Below are positions 28,702-34,213 of a DNA stretch of 34,213 bases, one piece after another. The notes beneath the pieces are model-generated. The model worked only from the letters and a program-made list of their open reading frames with translations. It was not told the DNA's origin and made no database searches. The position numbers and the translations under genes were made by a program. Numbering within the stretch: the first letter of the stretch is position 1; every line of letters starts with the position of its first letter. Location of the stretch: the IMG/VR virus record IMGVR_UViG_3300042938_001487, positions 1 through 34,213 of that record. The stretch is one strand, 5' to 3'. This stretch comes from a virus.

Positions 28702-29706
28702 TTATTTGGTTTTTGTTTGGCGCAGGGTGGTTATCGGTGCCCCTGCCTTCACCGCGGATTCATCCACCTCCACGCCTGAGTCGGCGCAGAATTGGCGAAA
28801 TTGTTTGGCGCTCATCTTTCCGCCCAAGGCGAGAATGAGCGTTTCTTTCGAGACGTTGGCGCTTGCCTTGGCGATGGCATCGGCTTCCACGTATTCTCGG
28901 CCGGCAGAGGTCGAGACCTTCCAGCCGGGGATCTCGTCACCGGCGGCGAGTCGTTGCTTAAGTAGTTCAATGACCGGCTCGGCGATGTGCTTCTCGGTAG
29001 TCTTCCAGTTGGCGGCGAAGACGCTCATCTGCAACGGGTCGGCGGCAATCTCCGCGCGGATCTGGTCCAGCGTGCGTCCATCGGTCTTTAGGAGTGCCAG
29101 CGCGCTCTCGGCTTGGCGGGTAATGGCCCCACATTCGTTAAAATGCTGGCACCAGGTGCAGTATTCACACGGGGTAGGCTTTGCGTCCTCGCTCGTGGCC
29201 TCGGAGATCCATGCCTGCGTCGTGGCCTCGGCCTCCGCGCGGGTGAAGTCGTAGGACCGCACAAGCTGCTGATCCACATAGACCACATGGCCGGTCCACG
29301 ACTCGGCAAAATGATCTTCCATACAGGATAAACTGTAGGCTGCGAGCTGCTGACGGTAGTTCCGGACTTGGCCGGTCTTGATGTCTGCCACCCACATGGC
29401 GCGCTTGCAAATCGCGTCTGCCGTGCCGAGTTTCGAGAGTCCCGGCACTGCCATGGCGAGATATTCTTCTCGGGTCTCGACATGCTCGCCACCGCTCAGG
29501 CCCCGAAGGGTTTCAATACCCCAAGTCGCTGCGGTCAGGTCGTCGCCGGTCAGTTGGTCAATCGGTGCCGTGTCGCCATCCATCGCCAACCGGATCGCCT
29601 TATCGATAGCCGTCCCGCGCTCGGCAGCCGCCGACGAACCGGATGCGCCGACGAAGACCGCACATTCCGCCAGCTTCGGAGCGGATGAAGGGCTTAACTC
29701 CTTCAC
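28702..29706 (-). CDS. PD-(D/E)XK nuclease, Cas4/RecB-like (DUF2800 type)
   Basis: 334 aa with GTG start overlapping the upstream stop (GTGA). Early LSPSSAPKLAECAVF and AAERGTAIDKAI give the N-terminal pattern; catalytic core GTADAICKRAMWVADIKTGQ near residues 117-136 followed by YRQQLAAYSLSC; a cysteine set near 200, CEYCTWCQHFNECG, may bind iron-sulfur as in Cas4. Likely the exonuclease partner of the recombination ATPase and SSB. Confidence 0.85.
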   Translation of the reverse strand: MKELSPSSAPKLAECAVFVGASGSSAAAERGTAIDKAIRLAMDGDTAPIDQLTGDDLTAATWGIETLRGLSGGEHVETREEYLAMAVPGLSKLGTADAICKRAMWVADIKTGQVRNYRQQLAAYSLSCMEDHFAESWTGHVVYVDQQLVRSYDFTRAEAEATTQAWISEATSEDAKPTPCEYCTWCQHFNECGAITRQAESALALLKTDGRTLDQIRAEIAADPLQMSVFAANWKTTEKHIAEPVIELLKQRLAAGDEIPGWKVSTSAGREYVEADAIAKASANVSKETLILALGGKMSAKQFRQFCADSGVEVDESAVKAGAPITTLRQTKTK

Positions 29707-30638
29707 GCCGCCTCCTTGAGTTCGGTAGCCTTGGCAACCAATGCCTCGGGGCGAGCCACAATGTTTGCGCGGAGTTTCTCGGAGACATCGCGCCATGTTT
29801 GCCCTGGCTGAATGGATTTGTTGGAGACAAGGAAGGCGTTGACCGCTTCTTCGTTGGCTTCAAGCATCTCGAAGGCGCGCACATGCTCCGCACCGACCAC
29901 GACCACTGCCGGTTCGGCTTTCGCTTTTGGCTTTGCCGCTGCGAAGAGATGCGCGACCGAATCCCACTCCATCGGCAGTTCCTCAGCCAATCCGCTTCGT
30001 GTCTTGGCATCGTAGGCCGCCGAGTGCGTGGTGAGAATGATGCGCTGCTTGCCGCCGGTGCCCTTGGCCTTGCCGTTCTCAGACTCAACCACCTTCGTTT
30101 TGAACCGGAAGAACCAGAGTTCATCCGCCCATTCTTTAACGAGCGGCGAGCTTTGTTTGCTCATCTTGAGTTCGTAACGGTCGTATGCCGTCATCAAGTC
30201 CGGCGGCTCCACGCGCTGAACCTTGCTGTGAGCGAGAAGGACAACGTGTTTGCCATTCGCGATTAGCGAATCCAAGGCCGTCAGCATCCGGCTCATGCGC
30301 TCGGCGACCTGAACCCATCCTTTGCCATAGCCGAAATCCTCGATGCTCGTCTTCTTCGTGCTCGCCAGCAGGTCTTCCACGCATAGGCGCTCCGCCCAAT
30401 CCGCCGAGTCGATGATCACCGTCTGGTAGTCGCTGGCTGCGACCTCTTTCAGTGCGCCATTGAGTTCCGCCCAAGAATTAATCTCGCAGCGGTCGGTGTT
30501 GAGATGTGCCGTGCCTCCCTCGATGTCGAGGAACAATGGAGCGGGGAATTGCGCGGCAAATGTCGTCTTGCCAACCGATTCCACTCCGTAAATGACCACG
30601 CGCTGTGGCCGTGTCTGTTTTCCTTTTGTTATTTTCAT
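29703..30638 (-). CDS. RecA-fold ATPase, Sak4-like recombination protein
   Basis: 311 aa. The start MKITKGKQTRPQ is set by the 4-nt overlap with the resolvase stop. Walker A GVESVGKTTFAAQFP at about 18-32; LFLDIEGGTAHL near 36; TVIIDSADWAERL (Walker B) near 73; FGYGKGWVQVAERM near 100; LLAHSK near 133. This set matches phage AAA/RecA-like ATPases of the Sak4 type that mediate strand annealing or exchange with SSB. A serine- and alanine-rich C-terminus completes it. Confidence 0.85.
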   Translation of the reverse strand: MKITKGKQTRPQRVVIYGVESVGKTTFAAQFPAPLFLDIEGGTAHLNTDRCEINSWAELNGALKEVAASDYQTVIIDSADWAERLCVEDLLASTKKTSIEDFGYGKGWVQVAERMSRMLTALDSLIANGKHVVLLAHSKVQRVEPPDLMTAYDRYELKMSKQSSPLVKEWADELWFFRFKTKVVESENGKAKGTGGKQRIILTTHSAAYDAKTRSGLAEELPMEWDSVAHLFAAAKPKAKAEPAVVVVGAEHVRAFEMLEANEEAVNAFLVSNKSIQPGQTWRDVSEKLRANIVARPEALVAKATELKEAA

Positions 30639-31084
30639 TGTTTCGTATTTGCGGCAGCGAAAACGGCCACTGCCAGTGCCGCCCAACTATGGGATTTGAT
30701 GCCGTATGTCGGGCCCGGCTTGGCCTTGGTTCCCTGTGGCCCGACGAGATCGAGCAACGCCTGACGCACATTGGCGTCCTTTGCCCGCATCGTGCCGCAG
30801 AGAAAAAGTTTGATGCTCTTGCGGTAGCAAAGAACCGGCTCCACCCGAGCCACCTCCGTAAACCGTCCGATCCAAAGGCATGTCTCGAAGGTCGAAGCCC
30901 CTACCGGCATGCCGTAGCTGGCAATCATCTCAATCGCCACAGCGTCATATTCGCGGCCGATGAGCACCTGCCGCATCTCGGTATTGGAAATCCACCCGTG
31001 GTCAAGAATCTCGCCCGCACGGTATTGGACAAACGCGCTCTGAGTCGTGCCGGGATCGATGGCAAGAATGGTCTCAGTCCTCAT
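30635..31084 (-). CDS. RuvC-like Holliday junction resolvase
   Basis: 149 aa. Opening strand ILAIDPGTTQSAFV (Asp10), YDAVAIEMIASYGMPVG with Glu near 54, then FLCGTMRAKDANVRQALLDL near 95 and GTKAKPGPTYGIKSHSWAAL at the end. This order is that of phage RuvC-like nucleases. In the last motif a His (SHSW) stands where related proteins usually have Asp. It would resolve branched intermediates before packaging. Confidence 0.85.
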   Translation of the reverse strand: MRTETILAIDPGTTQSAFVQYRAGEILDHGWISNTEMRQVLIGREYDAVAIEMIASYGMPVGASTFETCLWIGRFTEVARVEPVLCYRKSIKLFLCGTMRAKDANVRQALLDLVGPQGTKAKPGPTYGIKSHSWAALAVAVFAAANTKQ

Positions 31085-31223
31085 CGTCGAATTCCTCCCA
31101 CCTGCGTTTGCGCTCTTGGTAATCCTTGATTTCCTGCCGCATGGAGTCGCGCCCGAGGTGGTAAGATGCGAAGCAGCTCCCGAGGGTCAGCACGGCCAGG
31201 CAGATAGCAAAAGATGCGCTCAT
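31074..31223 (-). CDS. Small membrane protein with charged tail (49 aa)
   Basis: MSASFAICLAVLTLGSCFAS: one N-terminal membrane helix or signal anchor, then a charged helix ending DYQERKRRWEEFDDED. The start overlaps the upstream stop (ATGA) and the end overlaps the resolvase start by 11 nt. Unknown function; early membrane peptides of phages often affect host physiology or superinfection, but this is inference. Confidence 0.65.
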   Translation of the reverse strand: MSASFAICLAVLTLGSCFASYHLGRDSMRQEIKDYQERKRRWEEFDDED

Positions 31224-31405
31224 AACTCTGCGGCCTCCTCCCGTGTTACCCAGTTCGCGTAGCGCTCCCAAAGGTCCGGCCAAGTGGCCTTGATCTTCTG
31301 AAGGTTGTCAGGGTCAGCCGCCGCCGCCGCGTGAGCCAGCGCCCGCGCAAAGTTGCCGCCTCGCTGGTGCATGGCCTCGATGGTCTGGAGGTCTGCAAGG
31401 GTCAT
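31220..31405 (-). CDS. Small helical protein (61 aa)
   Basis: MTLADLQTIEAMHQRGGNFA onward, with KIKATWPDLWERYANW near the end. ATG at 31403-31405 overlaps the stop of the upstream 39-aa gene, which decides for this start over the longer frame. The pattern of a short helical protein with W-x-x-x-W is often found in small phage proteins of unknown role. Confidence 0.7.
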   Translation of the reverse strand: MTLADLQTIEAMHQRGGNFARALAHAAAAADPDNLQKIKATWPDLWERYANWVTREEAAEL

Positions 31406-31521
31406 CGGGAAATCCTCCAAGTTGCCCAAGCCAGCCCAACGAGCGGTGCCACGGTGCCGAGGTAGGTGAGGAAGTAGCCGATGGATCGGCAGACGGCTTG
31501 GGGGTCGTTGATATCAATCAT
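31402..31521 (-). CDS. Tiny membrane protein (39 aa)
   Basis: MIDINDPQAVCRSIGYFLTY then a hydrophobic segment (LGTVAPLVGLAWATW): one or two membrane-crossing stretches. Linked on both sides by ATGA overlaps. Not recognised. Confidence 0.6.
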   Translation of the reverse strand: MIDINDPQAVCRSIGYFLTYLGTVAPLVGLAWATWRISR

Positions 31522-31673
31522 AGGTTTTCTGTTTTGGTGTGGAGGGACGGGATGCCGTGCAGGCTCAAAAACTTGGCGTTCGCCTCGGTGAGGCAGGTGG
31601 CGCGGACCAAATCGCGGATCGGTCCGAAGAGCGGGTCATAACCTTCGCAGAGGTAGAGGCGGGCGGTTTTCAT
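31518..31673 (-). CDS. Small hypothetical protein (51 aa)
   Basis: MKTARLYLCEGYDPLFGPIR and RATCLTEANAKFLSLHGIPS; a compact alpha/beta protein by look. ATG overlaps the stop of the excisionase-like gene and its own stop overlaps the next ATG. Not recognised. Confidence 0.6.
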   Translation of the reverse strand: MKTARLYLCEGYDPLFGPIRDLVRATCLTEANAKFLSLHGIPSLHTKTENL

Positions 31674-31873
31674 TTCGCGGGCCTCCGGTTCGAGGTCGCG
31701 CCGATCTGGTCAGACAACCATTGGCGGAAAGGCTTTTCAAAAATCCTCCAGCCGCCACGGTCCGAAAGCGGTTTGCAGGCTGAGAAGGTTCCGCGCCGAA
31801 TATGGCGAAGGATTGTCTCTGTGTGAGCGCCGGTTTCCTCGGCGGCTTGCTTCACTGTGAGCGTGCCTTTCAT
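31670..31873 (-). CDS. Excisionase-like MerR-type HTH protein
   Basis: 67 aa. TLTVKQAAEETGAHTETILR then HIRRGTFSACKPLSDRGGWR and IFEKPFRQWL: the helix-turn-helix with wing typical of the HTH_17/excisionase family. In temperate phages such proteins bend DNA at att sites to direct excision. Position in the first early genes near the integrase supports this. Could also be a plain transcription regulator. Confidence 0.78.
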   Translation of the reverse strand: MKGTLTVKQAAEETGAHTETILRHIRRGTFSACKPLSDRGGWRIFEKPFRQWLSDQIGATSNRRPAK

Positions 31874-32034
31874 TTCGCGGCCTCCTTCTTGGCCTCTTTC
31901 TTTGCCTGCTGGCGGATGGCTTCAGCCACCAGCCTGCTGATTGGCACTCCACCGTTCGCATCCGCTTTTTTCTTCAGGTAGTCGAAGAGTTCAGCCGGGA
32001 TGCTCACGCTTGTTTTCATGTATCCGGTTTGCAT
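31870..32034 (-). CDS. Ribbon-helix-helix regulator (first gene of the leftward operon)
   Basis: Start at ATG 32032-32034 gives 54 aa; an ATG at 32019 would give 49. MKTSVSIPAELFDYLKKKAD and PISRLVAEAIRQQAKKEAKK show the beta strand (TSVSIPA), helix and helix pattern of RHH proteins with a basic C-terminal tail. Repeats TGGTGCTACCG lie at and just upstream of the start, as expected for an autoregulated RHH gene. It is coupled to the excisionase-like gene by ATGA. Confidence 0.75.
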   Translation of the reverse strand: MQTGYMKTSVSIPAELFDYLKKKADANGGVPISRLVAEAIRQQAKKEAKKEAAK

Positions 32035-32066
32035 GGTGCTACCGATATTATTGGTGCTACCGGTAG
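32034..32066. promoter_or_regulatory. Operator-like direct repeats upstream of the RHH gene
   Basis: Two direct copies of TGGTGCTACCG (32034-32044, 32052-32062), 18 bp apart, the second extended to a perfect palindrome CTACCGGTAG (32057-32066). A third related copy TGGTGTTACTGGTAG lies at 32187-32201. The spacing of roughly two helical turns and the position over the start of the RHH gene suggest repressor binding. Confidence 0.6.
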
Positions 32067-32115
32067 AGCAATAAAAATCGGTCAATGGGGTGTTCGTCTT
32101 ATACGACGATTTTAG

Positions 32116-32204
32116 TTGACATCCGCATGGGGATTAAGTTTGCGGGCGAAAATAAATTTTCGCTAAAATTTGAACAACGATGTTTCTGGTGTTACTGGTA
32201 GGAT
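32116..32204 (+). promoter_or_regulatory. Likely promoter/operator region for the rightward RHH gene
   Basis: AT-rich spacer. A possible -35 TTGCGG (32140-32145) and -10 TAAAAT (32164-32169) are 18 nt apart. A perfect 8-bp inverted repeat GCGAAAAT/ATTTTCGC (32146-32163) sits between them, an ideal operator position. A further repeat copy TGGTGTTACTGGTAG ends 4 nt before the ATG. A TTGACA at 32116 lacks a fitting -10. Promoter strength is not known. Confidence 0.5.
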
Positions 32205-32501
32205 ATGAAAGATGGAAAATTCAAAAAGTTAAACATCAGCCTTCCTCCCGATTTGCATGGGTGGATCAAAAAAAAGCAGGCTGATTTCAAGAGAGAAAAC
32301 CCGCTCGGGAAACTCGAGATCAGCCCAATTGTTGCTCACTGCATAAAGGCAATGAAAGAATCCGAAGAATCTCCGCAAATTTCTTCAAGCAAAGCGTCAA
32401 AAGTCTCCCCGGTTGTTGGTGCCACGATGGCCACGCTGTCAGAGAATTTAGACTCTGGGCCATCCACAGCCACCAAGAAGCACTGCCGACGGGCTTCTTA
32501 G
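32205..32501 (+). CDS. Ribbon-helix-helix-like protein, candidate lysogeny repressor
   Basis: The only plus-strand gene, 98 aa. N-terminal half KKLNISLPPDLHGWIKKKQA and LEISPIVAHCIKAMKESEES shows an RHH-like strand-helix-helix pattern; the C-terminal half is polar and Ser/Thr-rich and looks disordered. It is divergent from the other RHH gene and ends opposite the integrase. No CI-like HTH repressor was found elsewhere, so this may be the lysogeny regulator. This is inference. Confidence 0.7.
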   Translation: MKDGKFKKLNISLPPDLHGWIKKKQADFKRENPLGKLEISPIVAHCIKAMKESEESPQISSSKASKVSPVVGATMATLSENLDSGPSTATKKHCRRAS

Positions 32502-32546
32502 GTCAAATTTACCCCCACGCGGATTTCGGGGGGGGGGGGGGTAAAT
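32475..32546. repeat. Hairpins and poly-G tract between convergent genes
   Basis: AAGAAGC (32475-32481) pairs with GCTTCTT (32493-32499) at the end of the plus-strand gene. Next, ATTTACCCCC (32507-32516) pairs exactly with GGGGGTAAAT (32537-32546); the second arm is part of a run of 14 G (32528-32541). The two hairpins may end transcripts from both sides. The long G run is unusual and could vary in length. Confidence 0.6.
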
Positions 32547-32590
32547 CATTGCTTTCAATGGCCTTACCGCTGTTTTTTTTGCGCATAGCG

Positions 32591-33616
32591 TTAAACAGCC
32601 CACCACGCCCGCCAATCTGCCCGCCGCGATGGCACGGCATAAACCCTTTTGACCATCGCCGTGGTCGAGTGTCCAAGCTGGTGCGCCGTCTTGCCGGCAT
32701 CCTGACAGCGCCCCAGGTGGTAGGTGGCGAAGGAATGCCGCAGAGCGTTCTCAGGGAATTGCGACCACGGCAGCTTGCCCGCCTCGTGCAGTCTCAAAAT
32801 CAGCGCATGGCGCTCGGCATAGATGCGCAGTGAGTCCGGCGGCAGAATTAGCCCCTTCTTTTTTTCGTCCAGAAAGAACGCCGTCCGTTTGGTCAGCGGC
32901 TCGGTGAAGTCCACGATCCGCTCTGGCAGTCCGGTGGATTGTTTGGAAACCTCGCGCCGGATCTCAATCTCTCCCACGGCGGCGTCCACATCCTCCCAAC
33001 GCATGCGCCGAACCTCGATGGACCTCAAGCCCGCAAAGCCACCCAGGAGAAACCACGCCCGCAGCGGGTCGCTCATTTCCGCCTCCAAGATCGTTACCAT
33101 TTCCGCCGCTGTCACGAGTGACCGCTTCGCCTCCGCTTTTGGAGCCTTGATCCTCCGCAGCGGATTCCGGTCAAGAATCTCCATGTCCACGCACCACGCG
33201 AAAAAACCGCTCGCGTAGCGATGCCAACCCGCGCGTGTCGTCGGTGATCCTTCGATCCCGTCAAACCACCTCCCCGCCTTCAGCGGGGTCACATTCGCCA
33301 CCGGCCCCTCAAACTCCTCCAGCAACTTGCCGCAAACCCGTTCGATCTTCGCTCTGTGATCCTTTGACGCCTTCGCTTTCGTCGCAATGTAATCCCTCAC
33401 CGCCGACCGCACAGAAAGCCCTCCCTGATCCTTCTCCCTCAGTCCCTCCGTCCCTGTCTTTTGCAAAGCCTCCAAAAGAGCAGGCCCCGCCGCCCAAGCC
33501 TCCGCCTCCGTCTTAAAAAATCGCCTGATCCGATCCCCCGAAACAACTGCCGGAATCTCCAGTTTCCAAGTGCCGGGTCGAGATGCGTTAGGACTCACAA
33601 AATATCGCGCTTTCAT
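32591..33616 (-). CDS. int: Tyrosine-type integrase
   Basis: 341 aa from the ATG at 33614-33616. N-terminal arm-binding region (MKARYFVSPNASRPGTWKLE), SAM-like core-binding part (KASKDHRAKIERVCGKLLEE, HRYASGFFAWCVDMEI), then catalytic domain: Arg in FAGLRSIEVRRM, box II NALRHSFATYHLG, then HQLGHSTTAMVKRVYA with the likely nucleophile Tyr. The first His of the common H-x-L-R-H box is Asn here. The ending with W-x-x-W is reminiscent of PVC-group integrases. It would recombine attP with the host tRNA-Leu gene. Confidence 0.92.
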   Translation of the reverse strand: MKARYFVSPNASRPGTWKLEIPAVVSGDRIRRFFKTEAEAWAAGPALLEALQKTGTEGLREKDQGGLSVRSAVRDYIATKAKASKDHRAKIERVCGKLLEEFEGPVANVTPLKAGRWFDGIEGSPTTRAGWHRYASGFFAWCVDMEILDRNPLRRIKAPKAEAKRSLVTAAEMVTILEAEMSDPLRAWFLLGGFAGLRSIEVRRMRWEDVDAAVGEIEIRREVSKQSTGLPERIVDFTEPLTKRTAFFLDEKKKGLILPPDSLRIYAERHALILRLHEAGKLPWSQFPENALRHSFATYHLGRCQDAGKTAHQLGHSTTAMVKRVYAVPSRRADWRAWWAV

Positions 33617-33644
33617 GTTGCCCAAACTGTTGCCCGTGTTGCCC
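33616..33644. promoter_or_regulatory. Integrase arm-type repeats, one side of attP
   Basis: Three direct copies of TGTTGCCC at 33616-33623, 33628-33635 and 33637-33644. They lie about 110 bp from the tRNA-like core and reach into the integrase start codon, so binding may also lower integrase translation or transcription. Matching repeats exist on the other side of the core. Confidence 0.65.
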
Positions 33645-33752
33645 GAATTTTCAACCTTAAACGCTTTTGCAAATAGTGGCAGTTTGTGCGGTGTAGCGGC
33701 AACAAAACCCCGCCAACCCAATCCCAGAGCGGCAAAGAAGCCCACCCACCCA

Positions 33753-33808
33753 GTGCCGGCGGCGGGACTCGAACCCGCACTCCGTTTTCACGAAAAGGGA
33801 TTTTAAGT
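33753..33808 (-). other. attP core: 3' half of a tRNA-Leu(UAA) gene
   Basis: Read on the minus strand it starts at the anticodon loop CTTAAAA (anticodon TAA), then TCCCT, the long variable arm TTTCGTGAAAAC typical of leucine tRNA, the T-arm GCGGGTTCGAGTCCCGC, the acceptor strand CGCCGGC and discriminator A, followed by CTG instead of CCA. The 5' half and the other acceptor strand are missing. Integration here would rebuild the host tRNA gene. It lies about 140 bp upstream of the integrase gene. Confidence 0.88.
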
Positions 33809-33845
33809 CTATTCTGTGCGTTTAATAATCAACGACTTGCAAAGC

Positions 33846-33870
33846 TGTTGCCCGTCGTTGCCCTGTTCCC
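33846..33870. promoter_or_regulatory. Integrase arm-type repeats, other side of attP
   Basis: TGTTGCCC (33846-33853), CGTTGCCC (33856-33863) and a partial TGTTCCC (33864-33870), in the same direction as the copies at 33616-33644. The set lies about 40 bp from the core and runs into the stop codon of the winged-helix gene. Confidence 0.6.
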
Positions 33871-34118
33871 TACCCTTTCGGCCTGTAAAAGTTCACATTC
33901 CACCGCCGTCCCTTGACCATGACCTTGGCGACTTTCTTTTCCAATTTGCCCTCGCGCACGGCGGAATCTGCGAGTTGTCGCCCTGCGCCTAATTTGAGAT
34001 TTGAGAGTTCCGCGATCTCTGCGTTGGTCATCCAGCCTTCTCGTTTGAGTTGGTCAGGGTCGCAGACGGCAGCGGATTCAAAGAATGCGCTCCAGGCGGA
34101 TTCTACGGCAGAAGCCAC
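33870..34118 (-). CDS. Winged-helix-like DNA-binding protein (82 aa, complete copy)
   Basis: GTG start at 34116-34118 within the end of the metallophosphoesterase frame. Helix LKREGWMTNAEIAELSNLK then GAGRQLADSAVREGKLEKKV, and a strand end with KGRRWNVNFYRPKG: helix-turn-helix and wing, with a basic C-terminus fitted to bind DNA. It is the last gene before attP in the late direction and may act on att recombination or transcription. The partial copy at 1-198 is another allele of it. Confidence 0.72.
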   Translation of the reverse strand: MASAVESAWSAFFESAAVCDPDQLKREGWMTNAEIAELSNLKLGAGRQLADSAVREGKLEKKVAKVMVKGRRWNVNFYRPKG

Positions 34119-34213
34119 GGTTGGTTTTTTTGTTTTTCGCACAAATTTACACTGGTTGAATTTTCGTTGTAATAGCCCCACGCGAAGCCAGCTGAGTGAG
34201 CCAATGATGCGCG
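33921..34213. repeat. Right copy of the terminal overlap
   Basis: Same segment as 1-293. Bases 34087-34213 equal 167-293 exactly (127 nt); bases before that differ at 17 sites. This is the joining region of the circle. Confidence 0.9.
34103..34213 (-). CDS. Metallophosphoesterase, C-terminal end (partial, cut by right edge)
   Basis: Repeats bases 183-293, that is, the last 36 codons of the 243-aa phosphoesterase with its stop TAG. It is the same gene seen a second time because of the circular overlap, not a second gene. Confidence 0.85.
   Translation of the reverse strand, partial: RASLAHSAGFAWGYYNENSTSVNLCEKQKNQPWLLP

Noticed and set aside
31670-32034. RHH gene and the next gene as toxin-antitoxin pair
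   Set aside because: The partner reads as an excisionase-type HTH protein, not as a toxin of ParE, RelE, HicA or PIN type.
32114-32145. TTGACA at 32116 as -35 of a plus-strand promoter
   Set aside because: No -10-like hexamer lies 16-18 nt downstream; TTGCGG with TAAAAT further down fits better.
33753-33808. Functional tRNA gene
   Set aside because: Only the 3' half from the anticodon loop is present, and the D-arm and 5' acceptor strand are missing; it is the attachment core.
1-34213. Diversity-generating retroelement acting on the fibre genes
   Set aside because: No reverse transcriptase frame and no template/variable repeat pair were seen.

Overview
The window is an essentially complete temperate siphovirus (lambda-like) genome, in excised or circular form. 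All but one of its genes lie on the minus strand, so transcription runs from high to low coordinates. Bases 1-293 and 33921-34213 are two alleles of the same segment (17 mismatches, all in the first 166 bases), and the last 127 bases are identical to 167-293. The molecule is therefore best read as a circle of about 33,920 bp whose linearised ends overlap. The host is not named by any marker gene. A Verrucomicrobiota or other PVC-group host is suggested by three weak points: the style of the integrase C-terminus, a small coiled-coil protein starting SDTPETDAA, and the general lack of Shine-Dalgarno sequences. This is inference.

Layout in transcription order (high to low). (1) 33616-33870: attP. 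It consists of a 3' half of a tRNA-Leu(UAA) gene flanked on both sides by TGTTGCCC arm repeats, followed by the tyrosine integrase (32591-33616). (2) 31870-32501: control region. Two divergent genes both encode ribbon-helix-helix proteins, and the space between them holds repeats that look like operators. No CI-type repressor was seen. (3) 31074-31873: excisionase-like gene and a run of very small overlapping genes. (4) 23048-31084: replication and recombination. RuvC-like resolvase, RecA/Sak4-like ATPase, Cas4/RecB-like nuclease, SSB-like protein, a ParB-like DGQHR-type protein of different base composition, replication initiator, DnaB-like helicase, zinc-ribbon proteins and small unknowns. 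(5) 20696-22985: terminase small and large subunits plus a small accessory gene. (6) 20296-20695: 400 bp gene-poor regulatory segment. (7) 16138-20295: head genes (small connector, portal, ClpP-like protease with internal scaffold start, major capsid protein, terminator, connector). (8) 10235-16141: tail genes (tail terminator, two tandem tail-tube-like proteins, terminator, tail-assembly chaperone with a GGGAAAC -1 frameshift site, tape measure). (9) 2906-10231: distal tail and fibre genes. (10) 1538-2909: lysis cassette (TM/coiled-coil protein, 3TM holin, tiny TM peptide, basic peptide, M15 peptidase endolysin). (11) 1-1400: two small genes, a metallophosphoesterase and a winged-helix-like gene that leads back to attP.

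The genes are tightly packed, and most junctions are 4-nt ATGA or GTGA overlaps, which suggests translational coupling along long operons. Intrinsic terminators after the major capsid gene and after the tail-tube gene would lower expression of distal genes. In the late region a heptamer, TTTGACA, recurs at gene boundaries, commonly 13-15 nt before the next start codon.
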